DNA of 64,000 bases from Comamonadaceae bacterium (GCA_027488115.1 JAIYCG010000044.1:186001-250000); one strand, 5' to 3'; counted from the first letter of the stretch, positions 35,185 through 44,024 are shown. Program-made: numbers and translations. The notes: a model not told the origin generated them from the letters alone.

Positions 35185-35219
35185 TTGGGCTGGTTCACAT
35201 AGCCATCCGAGCCTCTGAT

Positions 35220-36551
35220 ATGTTTTCTCGCACAATAAGCCTGTTCTTTTGGATGGGATTGGCCGCGTTGGCAGGTTATTGGCTCAACTCAAATTCAGGT
35301 CATTTACTCGGTGCTTTTTTTATATGTTTTTTCACGGTCCTCAAAGACCTCTGGAAAGGCCAAAAAATCACAGAATGGCTGCGGCATAACAATGTCCAAG
35401 AGCCGCCACAAATGGGTGGTATTTGGGGTGACTTGATTGACCGTATGCGTCGCATCCTGAATGAACAACGCAAGCAGACGCAAAACGAAGTTCAAAAGCT
35501 GCAAGACTTTTTATTGGCCATCCAAGCATCACCTAACGGTGTGGTCTTGTTAGACCCTGAAGGCAGAATTGAATGGTGCAATCAAACGGCCGCCCAGCAT
35601 TTAGGCATGGATGCCAAGCGAGACTTGATGCAGCATGTTGTTCATTTGGTCAGAGACCCTGTTTTCAAGAAGTATTTCACCAGTGAATCACATGAAGGTG
35701 AGGTCATCATAGATGGCCGAAGTGTATCGTTGCAAAAGGCAGTTAAGCTGTCTGTGCAACTGCACAATTATGGTGAAAACAGACAATTGCTTCTCACCCG
35801 TGATGTCACCGCAGTGGCCCAAGCAGAAGCCATGCGCCGTGATTTCGTGGCCAACGTGTCTCATGAAATACGCACCCCTTTGACCGTGATGAGTGGCTTC
35901 ATTGAAACTTTGCAAAGTCTCAATTTGAACAAAGATGAGCGCGATCAATACCTCGATTTGATGTCGTTGCAAGCAAGCCGTATGCAAGATTTGGTCAATG
36001 ATTTATTGATTCTTTCTCAATTGGAAGGTAGCAATTTGCCTTCAATCAATGAACCCATATCATTGCTAGGCCTCATGGCTGGCATTGAGTCGGAAGCACG
36101 CGGACTTTCTGCTTCTAATTTGCAAGAGTTTGAAGCGCCTCAAATTTTACATTTTGAAACACCAGAAAGTGTTCGATTGAGTGGTGCCAACAAAGAACTT
36201 CATAGCGCCATCTCAAATTTGGTGAACAACGCTGTCCGTTATACCCCTTCGGGTGGTCGTATCACATCAAGCTGGACTTTGTTGCCAGACCAGAGAATTC
36301 AATTCAGTGTGACAGATACAGGTCCAGGCATTGCATCCGAACATCTACCCCGTTTAACGGAGCGCTTTTACAGAGTCGATCGCAGTCGATCCAGAGAATC
36401 TGGTGGTACTGGATTGGGATTGGCCATTGCAAAACATGTGATGCAAAGACATGGCGGCGAATTGAAAATTGAAAGTGAAGTTGGAAAAGGCTCCAAATTC
36501 ACTTTGATTTTTCCCGCCTCACGAGTCCTTCAAGAAACTGAATCTGTCTAG
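35220..36551 (+). CDS. phoR: Phosphate sensor kinase PhoR
   Basis: 443 residues. Two N-terminal helices (5-45) without a large periplasmic domain, as in PhoR; then a PAS domain (about 95-200), phospho-acceptor His215 in FVANVSHEIRTPLTVMSG, and HATPase boxes NLVNNAVRYTPSGG, DTGPGI and GGTGLGLAIAKH. It phosphorylates PhoB under phosphate limitation. The stop shares bases with the convergent corA-like stop (CTAG). Confidence 0.95.
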   Translation: MFSRTISLFFWMGLAALAGYWLNSNSGHLLGAFFICFFTVLKDLWKGQKITEWLRHNNVQEPPQMGGIWGDLIDRMRRILNEQRKQTQNEVQKLQDFLLAIQASPNGVVLLDPEGRIEWCNQTAAQHLGMDAKRDLMQHVVHLVRDPVFKKYFTSESHEGEVIIDGRSVSLQKAVKLSVQLHNYGENRQLLLTRDVTAVAQAEAMRRDFVANVSHEIRTPLTVMSGFIETLQSLNLNKDERDQYLDLMSLQASRMQDLVNDLLILSQLEGSNLPSINEPISLLGLMAGIESEARGLSASNLQEFEAPQILHFETPESVRLSGANKELHSAISNLVNNAVRYTPSGGRITSSWTLLPDQRIQFSVTDTGPGIASEHLPRLTERFYRVDRSRSRESGGTGLGLAIAKHVMQRHGGELKIESEVGKGSKFTLIFPASRVLQETESV

Positions 36552-37852
36552 CGCTTTGCAACTCGGATCAGTTTTTTTCTTTCAAAACGTTTTAAGCCTA
36601 AAAAAGTCAAATAGCCAATGACGATGGATGCCGTGGCAAAGCCCGCATAGGCAATGGGCCATTCAATCCCTTGCGTCATCATTGAAAATTCGGACATACC
36701 GCCCATGCCTGCCAGGATATTGATCGGCATGAACACGACACTGAAAACCGTCAGTTGGTTCACTCGTTTATTTTGATTGATGTTAATGAAACCAATGGTT
36801 GCGTCCATTAAAAAGTTGATCTTGTCGAATAAAAACGCTGTGTGACTGTTGAGCGATTCGATGTTGCGCATCACTTGCTTGGCATCTTCAATTTGAGAAT
36901 CTTTGAGCAAACGTGCACGAAGCAAGAAATTCAGTGCTCTTTGGGTATCCAAAATATTGCCCCGAATTCGGCCATTTTCTGATTCTTCTTCGGCAATGCT
37001 GGAAAGTGTCAAAGCAGCTTGCTCGTCACTCACATGTTCGTTCAGGACCATTTTGCCCACAGTATTAAGTGTTGCGTAAATTCTTTCCAAAGAGTCGGCT
37101 GAACATTCAACATCGGCTGCATAAAGGTCTAACAGTACATCGACACAATCTGTCACATAACCGGGTTGCGTTAAAGCGCGTCTTTTTTGCAATCTAAAAA
37201 CGGGTAACTCTTCGTCGCGAATGGAGAAAATGATGCCGCCGTGCAAAATGAATGCTACGGATACGCTTTGAGCCTCACCTTGTCGCTCAAGTAAAAAATT
37301 GGAATGCAGGTGAATGGCATCTTTAGGGTCAATGAAAAACCGTGAGGAAACCTCAAGCTCTGTTTCTTCCAAAGGATCGGGAAGCTCTATGTCGTAGTGA
37401 GCGCCAATGAACGCACGCTCTGCTTTGCTCGTGTTCAGTAAGTCGATCCAAATAGGCTTGATATTCTCTAGGTCTGTACGGCCTTGTATGGGAATTTGTT
37501 TGAGTCGCCCATCGGCCAGTTCGAAAACACTGAGCTTGCTGTTTTCAAAGTCGGGCTCTCTTCCTTGAGCAAGTTGCTCTCGGCGCTCGTTTGACATTTC
37601 CCACAAAATTTCATTTTGACGTTTGGACGGAACCCTTGCCCAGACCCATTGGGCTTGTTCTAGGCTGACAGCTTCAAGCGTAGTAGCTAATTCATGCGAG
37701 GCGCTTGCTTGAATGTAGTTTTGCAACTCAGCATCATGTTGCTTGAGTAAAACAGTTTCAACTCTCTGCGAATGGGGGGAGGTTTGTTTTTTGACCATGC
37801 CGTCGATCAATTTTTGCTTGTCTAGGATGGCGACTAGTTTTTCTTTGGACAT
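36548..37852 (-). CDS. CorA-like divalent-cation transporter with an MgtE_N-like N-terminal region
   Basis: 434 residues from ATG 37852. The C-terminus has the two CorA helices (VFSVVFMPINILAGMGG and WPIAYAGFATASIVIGYLTFLG), but the canonical pore motif GMN is replaced by GMS (GGMSEF). The N-terminal 100 residues (LEAVSLEQAQWVWARVPSKRQNEILWEM) look like the helical repeats of MgtE_N, followed by a CorA cytoplasmic domain. Mg or Co transport is the family role; the changed motif leaves ion selectivity open. Placed between phoR and phoX, convergent with phoR. Confidence 0.75.
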   Translation of the reverse strand: MSKEKLVAILDKQKLIDGMVKKQTSPHSQRVETVLLKQHDAELQNYIQASASHELATTLEAVSLEQAQWVWARVPSKRQNEILWEMSNERREQLAQGREPDFENSKLSVFELADGRLKQIPIQGRTDLENIKPIWIDLLNTSKAERAFIGAHYDIELPDPLEETELEVSSRFFIDPKDAIHLHSNFLLERQGEAQSVSVAFILHGGIIFSIRDEELPVFRLQKRRALTQPGYVTDCVDVLLDLYAADVECSADSLERIYATLNTVGKMVLNEHVSDEQAALTLSSIAEEESENGRIRGNILDTQRALNFLLRARLLKDSQIEDAKQVMRNIESLNSHTAFLFDKINFLMDATIGFININQNKRVNQLTVFSVVFMPINILAGMGGMSEFSMMTQGIEWPIAYAGFATASIVIGYLTFLGLKRFERKKLIRVAKR

Positions 37853-37921
37853 AAGGTCAGAATAACTCTTTGAATTGGAGCAATATTTCAATATAGCTCA
37901 ATTAACCTGCTAGGTCTGAAG

Positions 37922-37950
37922 AAAAAAAAGGGCCCCATTGGGCCCTTTTT
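37922..37950 (-). terminator. Rho-independent terminator after phoX
   Basis: Stem AAAAAGGGCC / GGCCCTTTTT with a 6-base loop; on the minus strand the hairpin runs into eight T residues. It lies just behind the phoX stop and before the corA-like gene. Confidence 0.88.
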
Positions 37951-37964
37951 GATATCTTGGACGC

Positions 37965-40118
37965 TTAGGATCCAAGATTGCCGCCATCCCTGCGCGTCAC
38001 CACAACGGTGGCCGAGCGAGGACGCTTGATTGAAGTGGCTGAACTCTGAGCATCAGGCCAAGCGCTGGTTGGCTTTGCAAGCGTTCCATTTTCGCCAGGA
38101 TGCTGAACGTTGAAGAACATGGTCTTGCCGTCGGGTGTGACAGCAATGCCTGTAATTTCACAGTCTTTAGGTCCAACTAAAAAGCGACGAACTGTTTCTG
38201 GTGTGGCATTCGCGCCTTTGATGGTGCTTGTACCCCCTGCTGCAGTTGCGGTTCCGCCATCGCCAACTTTGCCAGGCACAGCAGCCAACATCATGCAGTT
38301 GGTTACATCGGTGTAAGCGCCGTCGTCGGTTTGGATCCAGAGCATGCCGCGTGGGTCAAAGTACAAACCGTCTGGGCTGGCAAAGTCATTGACAGCAGTA
38401 AGGCCAGACAAATTGACATCGGGTTTGTCGGTGGCTTCTGCGCCAAACAAATAAATATCCCATGTGAATTTCACAGCGGCTTGGTTGGCAGCATCTTCTT
38501 TCCAGCGAATGATGTGGCCAAAAGGATTTCCCTTGTTGACTCTCGTAGAACCATCAGGGTTGGTGTAGGTGTCTTCGTAGTAACGGGGGTTGGCTGCATC
38601 AGGCTTCAGTTGGCTACCAGTCGGTGTAGCAGAGACAGGAACGCGATTGCTGTTGTTGGTGAGGGTCATGTAAGCCTCGCCATTCAAGGGGTTCACGGCA
38701 CCCCACTCAGGACGGTCCATTTTGGTAGCACCAACAATGTCTGCGGCCAAACGAATGTTAATCAGCACGTCCGCTTGGTCTTCAAAGGCGTAGGTGGCGT
38801 TCTTTGAATCAAGGCCATTCTTGCCAAAGGCTAACTCAACCCATTGACCGGAGCCGTCTGCATTGAATTTGGCTACATACATGGTGCCTTCATCCAAGTA
38901 CTTTGCACCAGCAGCCATGCCGCCTCCCACGTCTTTGGCATCCCACAATGCTTTAGAAACAAATTTGTAGATGTATTCATTGCGAGCATCATCGCCCTGA
39001 TAAATCACGATAGGTTGACCAACTACAGCAGGTGCTGGCCATGCGCCTTCGTGATTGATACGGGCCAGCGCAGTCCGCTTGGCAGGTGTTGAAGTGGCAT
39101 TGAAAGGGTCAATTTCGACAACCCAACCAAATGTGTTGGCAATGTTGCGATAGTCTTCAGAGGCTGAGGCGCCTGTGACGGTGGATGACCAGCGTGCATA
39201 CAGATCGTCAGCGCCAACTGAGTCCCAAAGGTAAGGGCTCTTGCGATTTTCTGGCAGACCGTAGCGGTTTAATGCAGCCACTTCTTTGGCGGTGCGCTTG
39301 GCGTTATCGCCAGCTCCACGGCTCACAACGTTGAGCCAGTTTTCTTCGCAAGTCAGGTAAGTGCCCCAGGGTGTGTAGCCGTTGGCGCAGTTGTTGTTGG
39401 TACCGCGTGTTTTGGTGCCGTCGGTAGAGAATTTCGTTTTGAGTTGTGCACTTCCTTTTGCAGCGCCTGTGAAAACCATTTCAGTGGCGGAGGTAATGCG
39501 TCGGTTGAACTTGGAGCCACGCACCATACCCATGTCGTAACCAATGTTGCGCTTCACTTCAACCACGCTCACGCCGTGTGCATAAATTTCTTTTTCAACT
39601 TCGGATGCCACACGAGTAGCGCCTGCAGTCATGCCATTGGCGTGCAGGCCGTAAGGTTGAACAACATACTCATGGTTGACACAGAGCAAACCCCGATCTG
39701 AACGCTCAGCCTGGTAAGTGCCCGCATCGGACATACCAAAGTAGTACATACCGTCATGGCCGTCGCCAATGCGGCGATTGTAGGATTCTGCAGTTTCTGA
39801 GCCGTTGTCTTTCCATGACTCATCGCCAAACATCATGGGATCGCCTAGAGCATGCAAAATGCTGACTTGATAGCCTTCTGGCACCGTTACAACGTCTAGT
39901 TTATTTTTTGCAACTGCAGCAAAACCCAAATTCAAACCACTAGAGCTTACGCCACCGCATGCAGTCAAACTCAGGCCGCCCAACAAGGTGGAGGCGGTGA
40001 GGCCAATACCACCTTTAAGTGTTTGACGACGGCTCAAACGGATGGCCAACAGGTCATCCATGTGCAGGTTGGCTGATGAATTGACAATTTCGTTATCGTC
40101 GTAAGTGTTGTGGCTCAT
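37965..40118 (-). CDS. phoX: PhoX-family (DUF839) phosphatase, Tat-exported
   Basis: 717 residues. A twin-arginine signal (LSRRQTLKGGIGL, Arg30-Arg31) is followed by a lipobox-like LTACGG. The body has family stretches CVNHEYV, TPWGTYLTCEENW, VVEIDPFNATSTPAKRTALARINHEG, RPEWGAVNPLNGEAYMTLTNN and SPDGLYFDPRGMLWIQTDD. PhoX enzymes are Ca/Fe-dependent monoesterases that act outside the inner membrane. AAGGA lies about 10 bases before ATG. A Pho-type half-site sits in the upstream terminator. Confidence 0.92.
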   Translation of the reverse strand: MSHNTYDDNEIVNSSANLHMDDLLAIRLSRRQTLKGGIGLTASTLLGGLSLTACGGVSSSGLNLGFAAVAKNKLDVVTVPEGYQVSILHALGDPMMFGDESWKDNGSETAESYNRRIGDGHDGMYYFGMSDAGTYQAERSDRGLLCVNHEYVVQPYGLHANGMTAGATRVASEVEKEIYAHGVSVVEVKRNIGYDMGMVRGSKFNRRITSATEMVFTGAAKGSAQLKTKFSTDGTKTRGTNNNCANGYTPWGTYLTCEENWLNVVSRGAGDNAKRTAKEVAALNRYGLPENRKSPYLWDSVGADDLYARWSSTVTGASASEDYRNIANTFGWVVEIDPFNATSTPAKRTALARINHEGAWPAPAVVGQPIVIYQGDDARNEYIYKFVSKALWDAKDVGGGMAAGAKYLDEGTMYVAKFNADGSGQWVELAFGKNGLDSKNATYAFEDQADVLINIRLAADIVGATKMDRPEWGAVNPLNGEAYMTLTNNSNRVPVSATPTGSQLKPDAANPRYYEDTYTNPDGSTRVNKGNPFGHIIRWKEDAANQAAVKFTWDIYLFGAEATDKPDVNLSGLTAVNDFASPDGLYFDPRGMLWIQTDDGAYTDVTNCMMLAAVPGKVGDGGTATAAGGTSTIKGANATPETVRRFLVGPKDCEITGIAVTPDGKTMFFNVQHPGENGTLAKPTSAWPDAQSSATSIKRPRSATVVVTRRDGGNLGS

Positions 40119-40149
40119 TGAAGAAGTCCTTTGTGGTTGAAAACCTCGA

Positions 40150-40191
40150 TTTAAAAAAAAAAGGATGACAGTTCTGTGAACCTGTCATCCA
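40150..40191 (-). terminator. Terminator of the metallophosphatase gene that also carries a PhoB-type site for phoX
   Basis: Minus strand: stem GGATGACAG / CTGTCATCC (9 bases) followed by ten T residues (40163-40154), a textbook terminator. The downstream arm contains a perfect CTGTCAT (40172-40166), with GGTTCAC 11 bases before it and TTAAAT (40155-40150) 10 bases after it, a possible -10 for phoX. Confidence 0.75.
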
Positions 40192-40235
40192 ATTGGGGTG
40201 AATTTATAAGGGCTTTTGTAATCTTCAATGAGAAT

Positions 40236-41243
40236 TTATTTGGTGTGTTGAACCATCACGGGCTCAATGTCAAAAACTGACTCGCGCTTATCGTCTATAG
40301 TGACTTTGACCCAATGTAAGTTGGGACTTCCAAAAGTTTGCAAACGTGTCAAATTAGGAAGTACTTTGCTAGGGCTGTAAAGTGGTTTGTCCACTTTGAA
40401 AAAGTGGGTGTCGCCATGGACCAAAAGGACTTGCCCTTTGTAATTTTCGGTCTCTTTCACCACTGCTTGCAAGAAAGCTTGGTAGCCACTGACATTGGGC
40501 GCCTTGCTTTCATCAATGTCCTCGGTTTCTGGCAAGTCAAAACCTGGATCGGCTTGAAAAGCCAGCAAGATGCCGCGAGCATTTTGTTCCTTGGCTTTTT
40601 GAAAGCTGGCTTTCATCCAGTTGATATTGGCTACATCCCGCGCAGCGTATTCGGCGTTGCCTTGCTCACACTGAAGTGTCGTACGAGCACTTTTGTTTTT
40701 GCAGTCTTTTTCATCCAAAATTTTGTTGTTGTTGCTGCCAGGAATATTGAGCGTGACAAACATCACGTTGTTTTTGCTGAAGCGCTTGTTTTCAATGTAC
40801 ATGCTGTCTTGATCCTTGGCGCTTTCCAAAGCAATTGCCCTAGGACCAAAACTAAATGGCTTGGTAAACATGACTTTTCGCAAATGGGCCAAACGCTCTT
40901 GAGAATCGTAGCCACCGTTGTTCAGGCGGTGGCAGTCCGTCCATTCGTTGTCACCAGGAATATAGACAACTGGGTGACTCATGCCATCGAACATTTTGAT
41001 GGCATCTGTAAAGACATTGTCTGTGCACTTTGAACTGCCATCTTTGATATCGCCTACATAGATGCTGAAGTCAATTTTGGCGCTGTTCAAGCTGTTCAGG
41101 ATGGCCGGCATTTTGGCAGCGTCTCCGGCTTTTTCATAAGGCATATCGCCCCAAAGACCAAATGAGAAAGACGAAGCTTGCGAAGAGAGAGACAGCGTCA
41201 GGGCCAATGCGCCCATGAGAGAAATAAATGGTGTTTTTTTCAT
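40236..41243 (-). CDS. Secreted calcineurin-like metallophosphoesterase
   Basis: 335 residues from ATG 41243 (an upstream TTG at 41261 is weaker). The signal peptide is PFISLMGALALTLSLSSQASS. Metallophosphatase motifs are FGLWGDMPY, YVGDIKDG, YIPGDNEWTDC (GDNE in place of the common GNHE) and LVHGDTHFFKV. This form resembles secreted phosphatases whose substrate is unproven. Flanked by its own terminator and a Pho-type promoter, and set between phoX and the porin, it is most simply an extracellular phosphate-scavenging enzyme. Confidence 0.82.
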   Translation of the reverse strand: MKKTPFISLMGALALTLSLSSQASSFSFGLWGDMPYEKAGDAAKMPAILNSLNSAKIDFSIYVGDIKDGSSKCTDNVFTDAIKMFDGMSHPVVYIPGDNEWTDCHRLNNGGYDSQERLAHLRKVMFTKPFSFGPRAIALESAKDQDSMYIENKRFSKNNVMFVTLNIPGSNNNKILDEKDCKNKSARTTLQCEQGNAEYAARDVANINWMKASFQKAKEQNARGILLAFQADPGFDLPETEDIDESKAPNVSGYQAFLQAVVKETENYKGQVLLVHGDTHFFKVDKPLYSPSKVLPNLTRLQTFGSPNLHWVKVTIDDKRESVFDIEPVMVQHTK

Positions 41244-41279
41244 AGTGTGATTCAGATTCAATCAGTGTTTTAATATTTC

Positions 41280-41313
41280 AATCTAGCAGATGTATGTGAC
41301 ATTTTGAAGAACG
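41280..41313 (-). promoter_or_regulatory. Candidate PhoB box and -10 for the metallophosphatase
   Basis: Minus strand: CGTTCTT (41313-41307, weak) and ATGTCAC (41302-41296), then TAGATT (41285-41280) exactly 10 bases on. The hexamer is the same as at pstS and at the epimerase gene. Confidence 0.5.
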
Positions 41314-41343
41314 GTTGTGGTGGAAAAATGACGTCAATTTTTT

Positions 41344-41377
41344 GTTTCATGAATTCGTCATTGAAGTTGTTTGAAAT
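41344..41377 (+). promoter_or_regulatory. Candidate PhoB box and -10 for the porin
   Basis: Half-sites GTTTCAT (41344) and TCGTCAT (41355), spacer GAAT, then TGAAAT (41372-41377) 10 bases on, the same -10 as proposed for the PAP2 operon. Confidence 0.5.
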
Positions 41378-41429
41378 ACGTGTTGCTTCTAATTTAGACA
41401 GCTTTTTTTTAACAAACTTCATCTCAATC

Positions 41430-42488
41430 ATGAAAATCAAACACACTCTCTTGGCTGCGTCTATGCTTGCAGCAATGTCTGCACAAGCGCAGACGGCCTT
41501 CACTGTTTATGGCAACGCTGACATTGCCATCAACAATGACGTGAAAACAGCAACAACAGGCATCAAGACGGAAGAAACTTCGGTTGTTCCTGGCGGCTTG
41601 TCTACCAGCAACGTTGGATTCCGTGGTGAGCGCGAAATCGCAAAAGGTTTGAAAGCTACTTTCCAAATGGAATTTGAAGTTGACCAAACAACTGACTCCG
41701 GTATTGTCAAAACACGTGCTGGTTTGGTTGGTTTGGCTGGTGATTTTGGTGCCGTGACATTTGGTCGCCGCACAACTTTGGCCAAAGTAGCGATTGACTT
41801 TTTGGATGCCAACGACGCAGCCAACACGGCTGGCTTCATTGGTGACAATGCACGCGATTCACGTCGCAACGACATGATCACTTACTCCACCCCTAATTTC
41901 TCAGGTTTTTCTGCAGACGTTCAGTTGGGATTGGGCGCTCCTACACGCATCACCAGCGCTGCAGGTGTTGTCACTCAAGATGGCAAATCTGAAGATTCAA
42001 GCTCAGTTGGTTTGAATTATTCAAATGGCCCCTTGGCTGTGAAGTGGGTTAACGATTCCATCAAAAATTACAGCAAGTCTGTTTCTGTTGCTGGTTACAG
42101 CGTTGCCGTTCCAACAGCCATGGCAACTCGCAAAAATGAAGCATTTGGCGCAACTTATGACTTTGGTGTTGCCAAGCTTTACTTCGTTGATACCAAGCTG
42201 AAGCAAGGTACTGATGCGACACTGGTGACTTTTGACACACAAACTTTAGGTGTACGCGCGCCAATGGGTAACTTTACTTTGGTTGCTGAAGCTGGCACTG
42301 GTAAAGCAAAATTGACTAACTCACCTGTAAAAGCCGATGTGGATGCTTTGCAGTTGGCAGTCTTGTACACACTTGCCAAGGACACAACATTGTTTGGTGT
42401 TTATGGCACAGAGTCTATTGCACACCCCACTTTCTTAAAGAAGGCTGAGCAAAAGAACACGCACATTGGTATTCGCTACAAGTTCTAA
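41430..42488 (+). CDS. Outer-membrane porin, Gram-negative porin family 4
   Basis: 352 residues. The signal peptide is LLAASMLAAMSAQAQ; then TAFTVYGNADIAI, GFRGEREIAKGLKATFQMEFEVD, GDFGAVTFGRR and the terminal IGIRYKF, all typical of betaproteobacterial trimeric porins. Frame open to 41304 upstream, but the signal peptide sets ATG 41430. A Pho-type promoter suggests a phosphate-starvation-induced anion channel (PhoE/OprP analogue); selectivity cannot be read from sequence alone. Confidence 0.92.
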   Translation: MKIKHTLLAASMLAAMSAQAQTAFTVYGNADIAINNDVKTATTGIKTEETSVVPGGLSTSNVGFRGEREIAKGLKATFQMEFEVDQTTDSGIVKTRAGLVGLAGDFGAVTFGRRTTLAKVAIDFLDANDAANTAGFIGDNARDSRRNDMITYSTPNFSGFSADVQLGLGAPTRITSAAGVVTQDGKSEDSSSVGLNYSNGPLAVKWVNDSIKNYSKSVSVAGYSVAVPTAMATRKNEAFGATYDFGVAKLYFVDTKLKQGTDATLVTFDTQTLGVRAPMGNFTLVAEAGTGKAKLTNSPVKADVDALQLAVLYTLAKDTTLFGVYGTESIAHPTFLKKAEQKNTHIGIRYKF

Positions 42489-42516
42489 GTTTTTTCCGTT
42501 TCCAAGGTACTTTACA

Positions 42517-42540
42517 GGCCCGCTCTGCGGGCCTTTTTTA
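42517..42540 (+). terminator. Rho-independent terminator of the porin gene
   Basis: Stem GGCCCGC / GCGGGCC with loop TCT, followed by six T residues. Confidence 0.92.
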
Positions 42541-42577
42541 TGGACTTTGCACAATTTAAATCTGTTAAATTTCATCT

Positions 42578-43006
42578 GTGCTGTTTAAAAAACTCATTAG
42601 CCTCCACTTCCCACTTGGCATTCTGTTTGTCATGGGCTTGATGCTGTCATTCAATGCCTTAGCCTGGAATCTGTTCAGCATTGAGGATGTTTCTGAAGTG
42701 ACTTTGTCTAAAGCTGAACTTCAAAAAGTCAAAGTCAATGCGGGTTGGGCCAAAGGAGAAGACCAACCTCTGATCTTTGAGGTCACCAACGACTTGAAAG
42801 GCCCCATTCAGTGCAGTGCTGCCAATGTTGAACTCAATGACGGTAAAACAGTGAGCAAGGTTTTTGTGCCGAAATTTGCCATACCGGGTCAATCCACCCG
42901 AAACGCATCCATGCCGGTGGTCAAAGGCACAATGAAATCGTATGCTTTAACCTGTTCTTGTTTCAAAAAAAAGGGCTCTGACGCATGCTTCAACCCACTC
43001 AGATAA
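42578..43006 (+). CDS. Small secreted protein of unknown function
   Basis: 142 residues from GTG 42578. Hydrophobic signal LGILFVMGLMLSFNALA, then a beta-rich domain with four Cys (IQCSAAN, LTCSCF, DACF), probably two disulfides. I recognise no family. It follows the porin terminator and stands alone before an inverted-repeat element. Confidence 0.6.
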   Translation: MLFKKLISLHFPLGILFVMGLMLSFNALAWNLFSIEDVSEVTLSKAELQKVKVNAGWAKGEDQPLIFEVTNDLKGPIQCSAANVELNDGKTVSKVFVPKFAIPGQSTRNASMPVVKGTMKSYALTCSCFKKKGSDACFNPLR

Positions 43007-43019
43007 ATGGCGTTGAAAA

Positions 43020-43174
43020 AATAATTGGGGTCAGATCAACATTAATTTTGTCAATCAAAGAGGTCTGAAGGCAAGGGGGGCTGAACGATTTCTGGTACGC
43101 CAGTATGAGGAAGCCCCCCTTGCCTTCAGACCTCTTTGATTGACAAAATTAATGTTGATCTGACCCCAATTATT
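43020..43174. repeat. Perfect 63-base inverted repeat with 29-base centre (MITE/REP-like element)
   Basis: Arm 43020-43082 and arm 43112-43174 are exact reverse complements (checked base by base). Each begins AATAATTGGGGTCAGATCAA and ends in GGGGGGCT. The 29-base centre (43083-43111) has its own small palindrome CTGG TACG CCAG. No transposase is present. The outer GGGGTCAGATC motif is like termini of REP/RAYT-type non-autonomous elements. It may now also end transcription between convergent genes. Confidence 0.85.
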
Positions 43175-43181
43175 CAATTAT

Positions 43182-44024
43182 TTAAAACTCGACAGTTTGT
43201 CCTTCGGTCATCACGATCACCTTGGTGTTGGCGCCTTTCATGGCTTCGACGAACTCGGCTGAAGTGCCTTTGGTGAGTGGGTTAGAACCGAAGTGCATGG
43301 GAATGACAGACTTGGCCGGAATCCAAGTCTTCATGCCAAACGCAGCATCTTCTGGATCCATGGTGAAGTTGCCACCAATTGGAATCAGCACCAAGTCTGG
43401 CTTGTAGCGGTCATAGATGAACTTCATGTCACCAAACAATCCAGTATCGCCCATGTGCCAAATTTTGAATCCGTTTTCCATTTGGATGATGTAGCCCACC
43501 GCTTCACCAGCAGGGTGAGATTCGTTTTTGCCAGTAGCCGGATTGTGATGGACCAAGAGGGATGAATGCTCAGCTTGTACGGCAGTGACTTTGATACCTG
43601 GCAAGGGTGTCACGTGGCCAGTTTTGTTGAAGCGATGACCTAAATTGGCAGGCAAGATGCCAAGGGTGATGAGGGGCGTCACCATGTCTGCAGGACCATA
43701 CAACACCGTATTTTGTGTTTTGGCAATGGCAGGCGCATCGCCAATGTGGTCGACGTGTGCATGAGTAACCAGCAACAAATCTACTTTGCCCAATGCGGCA
43801 ATGTCAGTTTTGTAAGGGGCTGGCGTTTTAGGACCCCCTGTCAGCCAAGGATCAATCACAATGGTTTTGCCACCGGGTGTTTTGATTTTGAAGCCGGCTT
43901 GGCCTAGCCATAAAAGTTCTGTTTTGCCTGATGCTTGCGCCTGCGCAGAGGCGGAGCTTGTTGCAAGGCCAAAGCCAAGGGCCAGAGAGAGCGCTACATT
44001 GATGATTTTTTGAAATTGAAACAT
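43182..44024 (-). CDS. Secreted metallo-beta-lactamase-fold hydrolase (UPF0173-like)
   Basis: 280 residues. Signal peptide IINVALSLALGFGLATSSASA; metal motif THAHVDHIGD (HxHxDH), then HMGDTGLFGD and PMHFGSNP. This is the UlaG/UPF0173 type of metal-dependent hydrolase with an added export signal. Substrate unknown. GGAGAG lies 4 bases before ATG. Its last codons reach to within 8 bases of the inverted repeat. Confidence 0.82.
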   Translation of the reverse strand: MFQFQKIINVALSLALGFGLATSSASAQAQASGKTELLWLGQAGFKIKTPGGKTIVIDPWLTGGPKTPAPYKTDIAALGKVDLLLVTHAHVDHIGDAPAIAKTQNTVLYGPADMVTPLITLGILPANLGHRFNKTGHVTPLPGIKVTAVQAEHSSLLVHHNPATGKNESHPAGEAVGYIIQMENGFKIWHMGDTGLFGDMKFIYDRYKPDLVLIPIGGNFTMDPEDAAFGMKTWIPAKSVIPMHFGSNPLTKGTSAEFVEAMKGANTKVIVMTEGQTVEF

